Shown: in pieces, positions 22,245 to 34,618 of the stretch | Layout of the letters: every line of letters begins with the position of its first letter | How positions within the stretch are numbered: position 1 is the stretch's first letter | Notes under the pieces: model-generated | Database searches by the model: none | What the model was told of the DNA's origin: nothing | What the model saw: only the letters and a program-made list of their open reading frames with translations | Position numbers and translations under genes: made by a program | Assembly (NCBI GenBank): GCA_004123355.1 | Contig: SCHM01000002.1 | Coordinates: 10,389,569-10,453,568, forward strand | Origin: Amphirosellinia nigrospora | Lineage: Eukaryota; Ascomycota; Sordariomycetes; Xylariales; Xylariaceae | Reading direction: 5' to 3' | Length of the DNA: 64,000 nt

Positions 22245-24154
22245 AGCAGCGATGGGGTCCTGGTGGCGAGGTGTAGTACCAACTGGCGGGCCCGGGGGCA
22301 AGCACGGTTTCTTAAATTTGGCATCTTTATCCCAGGGAGCGCAACGTGCCAGTTTCTTTCCTTTTGGCCCGTGGCCGACTCTCCTCGATTTACGGAGATT
22401 CTCATCGTAAGATGGGTAGGCAGGCAGTTGTTCGGTAAATAGAACCGCCTTAGCTAGGAAGCCATTGTCCCGTGGTCAGTAGGAGACTCGAGATGTCGCC
22501 TTTGGCGCTTTTTTACTGTATTAAGAATTTCTTGTCTCTCTTGCTTTCTCTTTGTGCTGGTGTGGGCTCTGCTTCATCGCATTTGATAGACCGCTTCGTA
22601 CGTGGTTTCGTCATGGTCTGTGTGGGTGTCGTATTCTTAGGATTACAAGCTGGTGTCCTGTGGAAGGTAGGACTGAGTTCTGCTTTGGATCTCTCCTAGA
22701 TCCGTTCTCAAATAGGTAGTATGTTTGATGTAGCAGGTGAGGGAGGTGCTATGTCAAAGCCACCCAAGAGAGAATGGTAAATGATGTCACTGATGAAAAC
22801 ACCAGCAATTATATCGTATGGAAATTGAACTAGCGGATTAAGCTGGCAAATGAGAATAGAATGTGCAAAGTAATGAAATGTTCGAGACAAGCTCCAGAGA
22901 CGTGGCTGTGCTAGTGGAAACTTCAAACCATTGCTATTGATGCTCACAAAGTATCGAAACTAGGTGATGTGCAGCTTACTAGGTAGGTCTAGGTAGTGCA
23001 GTGTCTTGATGCTAATTCTTGATAATTGGTGCGAAGGGTCTGGAGAGATGTGTTCCACGTCAAGGATGTGTGTAAGGTAACTATTAGGTAGGTAATGGTC
23101 GACGTCTACAGGTGAGTACCTACCTACCTAAGGTATCGGAATAATATTGTAATGTAAATTTAAGATAACAAGGCCTGGAGCTAGAGGAAGGTATATATGG
23201 TTCAGGGTTTAAGAAGCAGGAGCGAGGAGCATAACTTATTTTTTTAGCTTTCTATGAACCGCTCCTTACAAAAGAATTTATAAAGTAAGTAGTTTTAGTA
23301 GAAATTCTTCTTAATATGAAAAGTAACTGCAAACAATGATGAAATTGCTTATCTAGGGGGGGAAAGCCTTGTGCCTATAGTTCAAAGTGATATATTTACT
23401 GCTTAATCTCCTGGAAGTTACGGCCTCTTGGTCAAGCAGGAGACACTTTCCTTGCTAGGAGATATCTTCCTTGGCTTCTACCTACCAGGCGCTAATGTTA
23501 CAGTATAAGTAAGTGCAATCACATCACAAAAAAAGCAACTTGTGCCAGGTGGCACCTGCGAGAAGTTTCACTCCAAGCCTACCCATCCCCCATAGTCTCT
23601 TTCGAGACTAACTTATAAGAGGCAGCAGAACTATGCTCGATGCATATGTTTCCCAGCCAGCACTACGCCCTAGTACAAGAAATACTCTAGACCATATCAC
23701 GAATCACGACATTATATCTCGAGGGGTCTGTTAGACCCTTCTGGGAATGGTCAATTGATTCAAGGGTTCCTCCCTGCCACACAATTCCTACCACAGTTGA
23801 TAACCACTTGTCTTAGTATTACCACCATTGAAGTACCTCCTTGCTCATTCTCTAAAATACAGATTCACCTATATTTGTTATGATAATACCATAAACAAGT
23901 CCAAAAACTTTTAGGAACCGAACGCCGAGCTAGTGGTGAGTTTCATTGTGCCCTTCACACATAAAATCCTTTATTTCCTGCAAACGATATAAATAACCAC
24001 CTGTGGTATAACAGGTGATTAGAAGCTCCTGCAACTCCGCCAGTGATTGTGTTTTGGTTGTTGCTTGTCTCGATACAGGGCTCCAATTGTGTCGGGTATT
24101 TAGATACAGTAGTTTGCATAAACGCCGAATCCTTCAGTTCGCTTAGAGCCTGCC
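22245..24154. other. Intergenic, 1.9 kb, no gene seen
   Basis: The upstream region of the F-box-like gene and the 3' side of NMR1. It carries TACC/TAGG repeats near 22980-23125 and an AT-rich part with several T and A runs near 23160-23350. An open plus-strand stretch at 22472-22699 is hydrophobic but has no recognisable family and overlaps the probable promoter, so I do not call it. Confidence 0.45.
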
Positions 24155-25719
24155 CTATATGAAATTTCCGATATGGTTGCAACACGTTTGGACACTGAGA
24201 CACCAATTGTTGGTAGCGAAGTCGGCTGATGCTACTGCTCTGAAATTTGCGTCGACTAGGTGAACGGTCGAAGGACGCATAAGTCGCTGGCTTAATAGAA
24301 GATTCCGAGCTGGTAAGATGCCTAAGCCAACCAGTCTTCTTCGTCCCTTTTTAAGCCTCTCATCACGAGCCCCTCGTCGATAGACGTCGTCATCTTCGCC
24401 TTCATTTTCTGTCGTCTTTTCTGCGTTGCCTTCAGGAATTGTAGGTATTGAGCTGACTGTTTCGCTTGGGCCGCCGTCCTCCTCGCCGAACATCCATTGC
24501 ATACCATTGGCCTCCTCTTCCATGGGAAATATCTCGCGCGCGTATTCCTCAAGCCCTCGTGGCCCTTCCCATAATGACAATGCGTCCACCCCGGACACCT
24601 CCTATCGAGTTCCTGGTCGCCAAAATAGGGCGGTTGTTTCTTAGGATCTTCATTAGACGGGGAGAAAAGCTTCCCCAAGGCTTCAAGCTGTTCCCGATAC
24701 CCTTCAGGGATTTTTACTTTCACCTCAATAGGGCCTCGTCTGTACCGTACTGGTCTTCCAACCCCCATCTCAAAGGCTTTGCAGACTTCTATTGGGCTCA
24801 AATATTCATAAGCCAATGCAATCCGCTTTCCATTCCACTTCATCGGCCCGTCTTTAAATAATTGAAGAATTGCCGGCCCAACATCGTGCTCTGCGTCTAG
24901 CCAGGGAAGCTTAGCATCTGGGTGAAAGGGGGCTTGCCATTCGAACGACCCATCCCGTTGAAGCTCCATACAGAATAATGGATACAGCAATGATGTGAAG
25001 TTGTTATTATAAATGCCCGTATATACAAAGGTGGCGGGTAATCCAATCTGTCGAACATATTCCTCAACGTCGTGTTTTGCGGCCAGAGTGGGAGGGAGGG
25101 CCATGCAGCGTTGTATCTGCTGTGGTCTGGCATTGATGAGTAGACATAGTGCTGGACACCAACCTTCTTTGCCGCGTCGGCAATGGCCTGCCCTATTTGT
25201 AATTCATTTCCGTAGAAGGTCGTGTTAATGAAAGCCAATTGGGCGCCGTGGAATAGGTCGTTTATCAAATCGTAATTAACTAGTATTCCTGGGAGGTTAC
25301 CGTGTGCCGTGACGTCTTGCTTATCGTCCGGCTTCTTGCAAATATAGTTCTCCAACGAAAACGGTCACGTTTGGATTAGTGGCAACCTCAGTGGCTATGA
25401 CTCCCTCGAGATTCCGCAACTGGGCTCGAACCTTGAAACCGACGGCTGTAGCTATTCGGATTAATGAGGCAGCCTGACGACCGCTTGCGTTGATAACAGC
25501 AATTGTTTTATTTGGGGACGGTGTCGAGCGCTTCAAAGGACGGAAGCTTAACGAGTTGTTCCTCGAGACGGCAGTAAGCGGCGAGCTCTCTGAGTAGGAA
25601 GACCGCGAATGCTTATGCTTCGAATACTGTACGGTTTTTGGTGATCCGTTTTGCTGGTCACTCGGTATTGGTCGGAAGACTAGATTAGTCTGAATCGCGA
25701 TGGGATTTGATGATGGCAT
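24155..25719 (-). CDS. nmr1: Nitrogen metabolite repression regulator NMR1/NmrA
   Basis: An NAD(P)-binding Rossmann-fold protein of the NmrA family. In Neurospora and Aspergillus it binds the GATA activator NIT2/AreA and silences nitrogen-scavenging genes when good nitrogen is present. Visible parts are the dinucleotide motif IAVINASGRQAASLIR, then LVNYDLINDLFHGAQLAFIN, QHYVYSSMPDHSRYNAAWPS, KHDVEEYVRQIGLPATFVYT and GIYNNNFTSLLYPLF. PWLDAEHDVGPAILQLFKDG and EYAREIFPMEEEANGMQWMF follow. The chosen start is ATG 25719 (MPSSNPIAIQTN). Three frame changes (near 25345, 25082 and 24590) interrupt the family match, each by one base, and the match resumes at once. The acidic, then basic C-terminal tail is poorly conserved, so the end (24155, or near 24320 in another frame) is uncertain. 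Confidence 0.85.
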
Positions 25720-28700
25720 GGCTATGTTATTCTTGCTTGGCCACACCGCAAAATCACCCAACGATAAAGAAGGTATAATTGGGCGCCTCAGCTGGTACTT
25801 TAGGCCCTTGACAGAGTGTTGTTGTAATCTTAGAAGCAATGTGCCCTAGCGAAACGACGGGCTAACTTATAAAGGGACCGAGATGAGCAATCTAAACGCC
25901 CATCGAGATAGCTGCAATTATAAACGGGAGACGAGAACACGTAAATCAAGCTCGCCACTTGTTAAACGTCGGCCACCAATGAGTCCGGTGCCAAGGACGA
26001 GAGTCGGGACTAGATGATCGAGCCTATCACTAAACGGCTACGTGCTAGGGAATAATAAATGCGGTGTCTCGGGCACACAAGCACGGGTGTGAAGCAAGAG
26101 ATGCTAAGGAGGCTGGCTCTCCGATATCCAGAATACAACAGGCTCTAACATGGAAGTTTGGGACTTTGCAGCTTTGCTATGGGCTGAGACACCTTGACGG
26201 CGAGGAGACTGAGTTGCCTAAAAGCAAGTGCAAAGTCGTGCAGTAGCTTAAGTTTAGTCGTCTGGGGAAGTAGCACGTTCCTTTATCCGGACCTAGACCT
26301 GGACTTGACCTGATTGGTAAAATGTAAAACGACAGTCCAGCCCAAGAAATGGGTGATAGTGAGAGGTTATGTTGCCAGTGGGCCGGATGGGATAGAGATA
26401 ATATGTGGGTTAGGTGATAAAGGCGATGCCGACGAGGAGCGTGGATGAGGCGGTGGTTCAACAGCACGACATTAGTTACAGACGAGTTGATGGACTATTG
26501 GGCGTCCGAGGGAGACCTTGACCAAGTTTCGACGCCACAAAGGTCCGTGAAAGGAGTCGCCACTTTGCCGGTGATACTAGGGAAAGGGGTTAAGCAGCTC
26601 GGATGAGTTTCCGTTTGGCTCCTCTGTTTGCTCCCCTACAGTTAATCAAGGGTAGGTTGATGAGATGGGTGGATATGTACTATGGAGATAGTCGGTGCGA
26701 GAGGCTGAGATGAGGCCAGTATCCACGTCCGGGGCAGGGCGCCGTGATAACCCTATAAAACGGATCCAGGGTGTGCGATAGCAGAAGTATGTAGTGACTC
26801 TCTAGTAAGTATAGAGATAGGTGATACTCCTCTCGGCCAGGTGTTTACGGGTAGGTATTGTATCGCAAGATGTCAAGCCGCGTGGCGTCTTGCGAGTGAT
26901 AAGGTTTGGCACACCAGATTCTGCCAGTGGGCCAGCAGGTCGAGAGTCAAATTTGTCAGGTCAAGTGACGCTCATATGGAGACGACAAGGCTTTAGCGGA
27001 GAGTGGTGAAGGCACTGGACGAGAGAAGCCCCCAATTGGCGTGTAAGTGCGCGTAGCTAGGGTGAGTTCTGCGGTCTCCTACCTCAACCTTCGTTTCCCT
27101 TATCGCGAACTAATCATTGGAACTGAACACGGGAGCCTTCCTCATCAGATAGGCCGTCTGATTCGGTGGTCCGATAAGTGAGGAGTGAGCATTATGGCAT
27201 GTTTGATAGCGGGACATCGGGGTGTCTGTGTCAGGACCAAATCAAATCCATGATCTATTTAAAGCTAGGTCGTTACTATTGTGGAAGTTGTGAGAAATGC
27301 TCACCGAATGAATACCTTAGCAGTGTACACAGTTAGTTCATAGTGTTGTGTAGCACGCACACTATCCATCAGATCAGTGTGCGACGTTGAACGGGCACCC
27401 GGATGGGACGAGCGGCTCCGATGTCGTCGTGCGGAGCAAGCCCAGATAGATGATAGATGTAGGTACAGCACAATGCTTACTTATGGTACCTGCTAATAGG
27501 CTGTCTGCCGCGCCTTAGTCTGCTGTAGTGCACCTATAGGCAGGTATCTCCAGTCCTGTTCCAGCGCTGGCAGACGGCCAGGCCTTGCGATAACTGGGCC
27601 TGTACTACTGTTACCTAATTGTGACTGTCGTTTTGCGTTGGCATGACGGGTGAAGCTGCGATAATGTTGTACTTGGAAATGCGCTAATACTACCGAGCAG
27701 GGTATGGGATTTGTGTACTTGCTTATAAGAGAGCCAGAACAAGCTTGCCAGATTCAGATCTACATATACCGCACGCCGGTTCATTTCTGAATGCCTAGGC
27801 ACCTTAAATACCTGCATACTAAGTAGGTATAGTAGATGATAAAACGAGTGCTTGTGCATTTCCATAGCCCAACTTCCAATAGTACACAAGTCACACCTAG
27901 TTGCATGAAACAACCTGTGTCTTAGATCGAATGTTCCATCGTCGCCAACGGCCACGCAGCACAAACGCAATATTAGGTTACCAGCGCGCACAGATAGCGG
28001 ACCGATTCCGATGGATAGGCGCATCGACTAACACGAAGTGTGTGTGAATAGGTTGCAACACCCGATAGGGTCTGCCGTGTGTTGTCTGTGCCTACCTACC
28101 TACTAAGTAAATAGATCCTGCATCCAAGTCACGTTGCTTGACTGAAATCGGTACTTAGCCCAAGTCGGCTGGATATCGGAGGGGGTTAGAGAAGAAAATT
28201 CTTTGCGCGCGGAGACTTATCGTATGCAGGGGGAATGAATGATTGAGTTGCGCTCAGGCACGTGGTAGGTAATAGTTGTTATTCAGTATCGCGTAAGAGG
28301 TGCTATGTTGTCCTACCTATCTAGCATCGGATTAGGTAAAACGAACAATTGCGGTTGGCTCGGCTGGGGAATTTGTCCAGAGCTAATCGAGATGGCTATT
28401 CTCAACCATATCTCTTATCTGATGCTCTCGGTACCCCTGTCCGGCTTTCCCTGCAGGCTGTTTTGCAGCAAGCAAGTGCGAGATGCCGGCCGATCTTGTC
28501 TATGCGGCTTACTTACACTACTTGACCATGTTCAAGGTTTCTTGAACTCGGCGTTTGTGTCCCACGGATGACGAATACTTGGATTTAGCACGGAGAACAA
28601 TTCTCATTGAGATTCGATATAGACTACTCTTTATTGGCCGTCCCTGTTTATTTTCGTTTGCTTGCACAAATTTTGCAAATCACTGGGCTATTATTAGCTA

Positions 28701-30047
28701 ATTAGTTGACCCATGAAAGGCTAGGCATACCGGTACCTGGAGTGCGGAGAACCTAAATATTATATGGATACCTACGATCTTGGACTTAGCTGCGCGTTAG
28801 GCGGTTCGGTATCGGAAGCTCCTCCTGATGGAAACCCCTTTATGATTGCCACTTGTTGTACTAGGTACAGTAACAAGAACTGTGTAGAATAATACAGTAA
28901 AAACTTATCATTGCCGCATATATGCTAAGATCAGACGCCGATAAGGAGAGGCGGTGGCACAATTATAGACGAAATCGTGAGACAATACTATCTATCGTAC
29001 ACCATAGCATGTGAATACGATGAAGATGCTCTCCCTCCCTAGGACCAACTGTTAGAAACGGAGGTTGTCGGCGCATGTGATAGGAACAAACGGAGCTAAC
29101 TTTGTCCATGTGAGTAGATTGATGGTAGTTATACATTCAATTCCGTACCTACTTACATAGACGAGTCTGCGGCGTCAGTTCTCCCAGTTCCAAGGTTCTC
29201 CGCGGGAAGACTTTATCGGGACCTCCCTATTGGCAGCCAGGTTATCAGCACGGTCAAAGGAGGTTGGATAAAATAAAGCACCGGATGCCCAGCAAAACCT
29301 GGCCAACGTGTACCGAACCCGTTCTAGGTAGCTCGCTATTACGTACAAGTTCACCAACCGATATCAACTTTTGATTCATGGGACAAGAAAAACCATACCT
29401 TGGGGCGTTAGGCTATGCATTGACTTTGTTTACGCATCTCCACGGCCGTCTCCTACTGCCTCAATCGTGTAGGAGAGAGTAGGAGGGGCATTCTAGTTTT
29501 GCATAGTTCTCATTTTTTTTGTTCAAGCTTCTTCTCCTACTTTCCTACCTACTCCTCAAGGCTTGGTTTGGCTTGGACGAAACACGCCGAATACGACATG
29601 TCTAATGCGGGGAAAAGCTACTAGGATCATGTACCCCGCGGCGCTCCCCACCAATCCAAACCCTCGCCTACCCAAGATAGGAACTTCATCTCCCCATGTC
29701 AGCCTCATCGACTCAAAAGCACACACGCATCATTGATACGCCAAACGCTTTTGCAGAAATAACAACCGGCGAACATCTATCCGCGCTTATCAGCTGGGCT
29801 AGTGAGAATGATAGTGCTACTCCACATTCCTGCCTTAGGTATCCCGCGTTCTGTCTAACCAGTCTACCCCATGGTAGCCACCATGGCCGAAAGATAAGGA
29901 TTCGCATCCGCCGATGACGGTTCAAGCTTTTTAAACCGGCGGCCCCTGTATCATGCTGTGTCACTCGCGCGTCGCCATTGACTTAGCGCAATTGCGTGAG
30001 AACTTGCTATAATTTCTTCATGGTCGATTAGAGTAGATAGCTACTTT
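25720..30047. other. 4.3 kb gene-free region upstream of nmr1
   Basis: Lies between the nmr1 start and the stop of the first Zn2Cys6 gene. I found no conserved frame in either strand. GATA/TATC tetramers are frequent at 25900-27220, and TACC-type repeats occur near 28090 and 29545. A long promoter or leader for nmr1, or unrecognised non-coding transcripts, could occupy it. Confidence 0.45.
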
Positions 30048-33011
30048 CTACATGCCAGGAAACGAGTTCCATGAGTTGGTGGCTAGGAAGTCCCCAAAAT
30101 CATTGTAGTTATTCTGGTCAAGCCACTGTGATATTCACATCAGTCCACCAATCTACAAATAAGGCCGACGTGGAAAGAAAAATCACTCACATTCTGATGC
30201 TCCAATGGCTGAATTTGTGACATCTGTGGTATGGTGTCCGTGGGGCCCCGCGTCAAGGCATCAAATTGATTCTGGGGAAGCTAGTTAGTCAAGGCAAAAG
30301 CGATGCAGTTGAGATGGATAGCTTACCCCATACCCACTCTGCATCTGCGGTACTCCCCATGGGTCAGCGTCCTCCATCGGGACGAGATTCGGGTCTACTA
30401 TTTGAAAGTTGGTGAAGTCAAGCGCGGATTGTCCCAGGTGGTTCTTATCGTTGCTGCAGTTGTATCCATCTGGGGAAGAGCCGGTGCGGCCACCGCCCAG
30501 TAACGTTTCAGCTATTGATGGTGTCTGCTTGTTATGGCTGTTTGCTGATCTGAGCTGATTGCTATTATTTCCAAGGCCGAGACCTTCAATACTGATCCCC
30601 AGCTGTGTCTGGATCCTTCCGAGCATCGTTCGCACAACGTCTGCTGCCTTTCGACAATCTGCTACCGTGACGGCCACTGGTAAATTTCAAGTCAGCTGGG
30701 CAGTTTGTGACGATACGAGGAAGCGAAAGGTGAATATGAATAACGTACTGTCCGACCAGATCATGTACGAACGTTTGAGCATCTCGATTAGGGATTCTTT
30801 AGTTATAGTCGGCGTACAAGATGCCATCCAGTCGACGCCATCCTCGTCATCATTTTGTTGTTGCACTGCGAGGGCGACTATCATATCGGCTAGCAAGAAG
30901 TCGTTGATAGCTAATGAAGCGAGGAACCATCCATTTTGCCTCAGGAGCGCTCCAGGCCTAGTCGCTTCGAACATGGTATTCTGATATCCCAAAAGTGCCA
31001 CGGCAGCCTCAAGACATGTCCGGCGAGAGTAATCGTGTTCTTTGAGTGGCCGGGGATCGACAAGATACCGGCGATGTAATACGCATCTGCTTTTTTGGTA
31101 AAGGGCTGCGAGCCCAAAACGCTGGATAACGAGCATGGGCGCGTCTGTGATAGACTCGGAAAGAGGCCTGACCTTCATGAACGACGGCACGGTCGACCAT
31201 ACATCCTGGATGCGGGCATCAACGCGCATGACTTCGGCATACGTAGGTAAGGTCAAAGAATGGGACAGTCGTGCGACAAGACCAAACCCGCGCGCTATCT
31301 TTGCCTTATAAATTGGATATGTAAGGGGTGTATAATCAGTTACCGGACGCGATGGCGGGAGTTCTGTACTATTCTCGTCGAAATCTGAATCAAGTAGGTT
31401 GCGTGGCAAGGATGTGTCACTCTCGATGCCATGTATCATGCAGGGCAGGCCCAGATGAAAGGCAACGAGGAGATCAATTTGGACGGCAAGATTCCACAGA
31501 CGCCGACGCATTTCGCCATGATATGGCGAGATACGGGGAAGTTTGCTGGGGTCTCTATGGAGCCCCATCTTCAACATTAGCCGGATTACTGTTGAGCATA
31601 AAAGATAACAGTTGACTTGAGAAACCCGGTTAACGAGAAAATCGGCTTCCATATACAGGACCATGGCTTGGAGCGTAAATGGACCTGGCTGTGAGTACTT
31701 CCCCGATATCAATGCCCAACCGCATGCTCCTCGGTATTGCCGGAACCTGTCCACTATAAGGCACTAAAAGTCAGGAATTACCGGTCATATGAAAGAATCA
31801 CGTCGTTCTTATAATCTTTGAGTAGATCTGGGGGTATGTGGTGTATAAGAGCCCAAATATAAAATGGAAAATAGAATACTCAAGGACACACGTACTAGCT
31901 GGTTCGGGCGAGTCAACCTCTAGCTCGTGTGGTGACTGAAAGGAAGAGAAAAAAATTCCAAGCGCTAATATCATGAATAGTGAGGCTACCCAATGGATAT
32001 CCGCCTGATGTCGATTCACAAGAAACTCATTGTATTGCCTCGTAAAAGTAGGTATGTGAATGATGTCTAGCCACGTATTAGCACTCAAATTCCACCAAAC
32101 TTATCTTATTTAGAGGCTGTGGATGACATACGTTGAGATGGACTATTTGAATTGAAATAACGGTTCATCAACCTATCCATGACACTCTTTTCAGGCAGCA
32201 TGGCGAGCAGGTCTTCCCTGTTCCGCGGCGCACCCCTCGAAAGGATGAGTAATTCGCTCGGACCTAGACTCTCGTAAGGATCGTCCTCTTTGTCATGCAG
32301 GGTTAGTTATTATCATCTCTAGGGTGACCTGGGCAAGTCTCAAAAGTAGAAAGCCATCAAGACGTAGTTAGAACCGAAATAGGAGGCCTATCATCGTGAG
32401 AGGGGGTGGGGTAATGAATAAGAGCAGGTTGACTTACCATCAACATCGGAAACTTCTGGATCTTCAAAGTAGGTTTTGAGATCCTCAAGCTGGTAATCGT
32501 CATACTTTTAGCTTCAACTCATCGAGAAGCAATATAAAATGGCAAATTAGCTACTCACGTCTTCTAAGATGGCCATGAAGTGTGTGCCGCCCACGTAGTT
32601 CGTAGCCCGGTCACTATGAACGACAGAACCACTCGTATTGCGCCCAGGTGCCGAGTCGTTAAGAGCACTATTGCCACTCACAGCCCCGTCCAACTCGACC
32701 ATGCCGCGAACCATGCCCTCGAGACGTCTCAGTCGGGCGGCCATGCTCCTCGCCGGCTTGGACTTTTCCTGCCGAGGGGCATAGGCGCACGCGTCTGGTT
32801 TCCCCCGTTTGACGCATTGCCCGCAGGGCGTGGCGCGATTGCACTTGAGCTTCGAGGTGCGGCATGGGTGACATGACAGCAGAACGCGCGTGCGCTTCGT
32901 CGGCGCCGCCGACGACGACAGCGTTGAAGTCGTACCCAGGGGAGACTGGTCGCTATTGCTGCCGGCTTCTTGGGGACTGACGCCGTTGCCCTCGGGAGAT
33001 GATGATGCCAT
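30048..33011 (-). CDS. Zn2Cys6 transcription factor with fungal_trans domain
   Basis: A nuclear DNA-binding regulator. The N-terminus has a complete binuclear zinc cluster (LLSCHPCRTSKLKCNRATPC then GQCVKRGKPDACAY: six cysteines), followed by a short coiled coil (MAARLRRLEGMVRGMVELD). The middle-homology region includes GPSELLILSRGAPRNREDL, LPEKSVMDRLMNRYF, CSTVIRLMLKMGLHRDPSKL, GEMRRRLWNLAVQIDLLVAF and LGLPCMIHG. About eight exons can be placed. The large one covers roughly 30735-31754, and the last ends WLDQNNYNDFGDF...WNSFPGM at 30048. The C-terminus is Gln/Asn-rich and could be an activation region. Unlike many genes in this window the long central exon reads without a frame break. The target pathway is unknown; no biosynthetic cluster adjoins it. 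Confidence 0.85.
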
Positions 33012-34618
33012 ACTTGCCCGCTGAGAACTCCAGATGGTTTTAACACAACAGGAGGCGGGCGTGTCACACCTCTGCCTTTAGAGCTCCGTAGAAGAATATT
33101 AGTGAAGATGATCCTTATGTAAGATGTAGTTCCAATACGGCGTTTTCTGAACAATGCCAAAGCAGCGAAGCACTATTTGATGTTGACTGTATCAAAGCTG
33201 ATGACTTATTGGTTGCCAATCATCGCATCATGGCTTACACTAGCCCCCTGCGTGCCTAAAATAGTGATGTGGCCCACTTAGATAGCCTCTCTGAAACAAC
33301 TTTGAAGAGATGATGCCTGTCAAGTAGGTATACAGATACTTAGACGCGCGAGCAGGGCAGGTCGGCCAAAAAAGTCCTATCCACCACCATTCTGGCCCCT
33401 GCTACTCACCAAAACTTACCCTTTTCCGCTATCAAGTATCGTTTTTGAAGCCATCGTAGTTTAAACTCAATGGCCCATATCTTATTAAACTACGTTTATA
33501 AATAGATTAGAAGGACGTGGTATCTTTTATATAGTTAATATTTTTTGCAATTTTCTTCTGATTTTTTGGACGTGAGGGTGTAACAAATTTTGGTCTTGAG
33601 CAAGAGATCTGCGGGAGGTAGGACATTTTTTGGGCGGAGGCCCTGGGCAAGGAAGAGCTCACGCGCGATTTTTTATGGTTCTATTCTGTGTGACTACTTT
33701 ACGTCCCGTTCTAAGTTCCAAGTTATTGTGAATTCCCGCCGCTCCAGACCGCGGTATTGTAAAATGCATACTTTATATTTCGGCGCCAGACAAACATATG
33801 GCTCTTTTTGCCAATCAGCTCTGATTTTACTATACATACTTACCTAAGGTTAGTAAGCATTACTTGACCCTAAGAATAGTATGCGGGGCAACCTAAAGGT
33901 TATAGTTTCCACGTGTGGGACTAATACAAAAGTTGACATTCTAATCGAACGGCATGGAGACCTCTCTATTGAAGGAATGATCGTGGAATTAAGGATTGCG
34001 CACGGTTTTTTTGGGTTGTTCAATGCTCATTGTGCGGTAAAGCGCAGTAATACTACTAGCAGGACGGATGAATGGCTCCGAATAAGCACCAGTTTAATTC
34101 GAAAGACCTGAAGGGAGATCGCTTGAGTGATCAATAGAATTTCCTCTAGACACTGTAAATGCTCAACAATCATACACTAACCAACAACATTGTTCCCTCT
34201 ACTCCTACTATACTTAAATCCAAAGCGCCGATGTCCGATGTGGGTTTTCTGCCAAACTCTGTACAATGCCATCTAATAATCGTATTGTAGGTACTTGAAT
34301 TTATAGCCAGCGAGGCATAAAAAGCACATATCCATCATTGTCGGTCGTTCGGCTCATTTCCCCTTATGCACCTCTCTCCAAAAAAAACGTCTTCTCTCGC
34401 AGCAGGGAGCTTGTAATATTAGAAGAGAATAGGCCTGCCAATTGTATAAAAAAAGTAAAATAAAATAAAGCTCAACACTGTACCAGGACTGTCAAATAAT
34501 ACAATACTGCTAAGCTCGCAGTAAACCTTGATTATAAAACGGTGCCATAACGGAGTGACAGCGGCGAATCACCACACGATCCTAGTTGCGCGCGTCCGCA
34601 AATCCGGCATGCCAGGAA
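33012..34618. other. Intergenic, 1.6 kb, no gene seen
   Basis: Upstream of the first Zn2Cys6 gene and downstream of the second. The central part (about 33440-33560) is strongly AT-rich. Plus-strand open stretches at 33590-33847 and 33881-34111 show no family signature and are not called. Confidence 0.45.

Noticed and set aside
33590-34111. Two plus-strand open stretches in an AT-rich intergenic region
   Set aside because: Composition and length are within chance expectation and no motif is visible.
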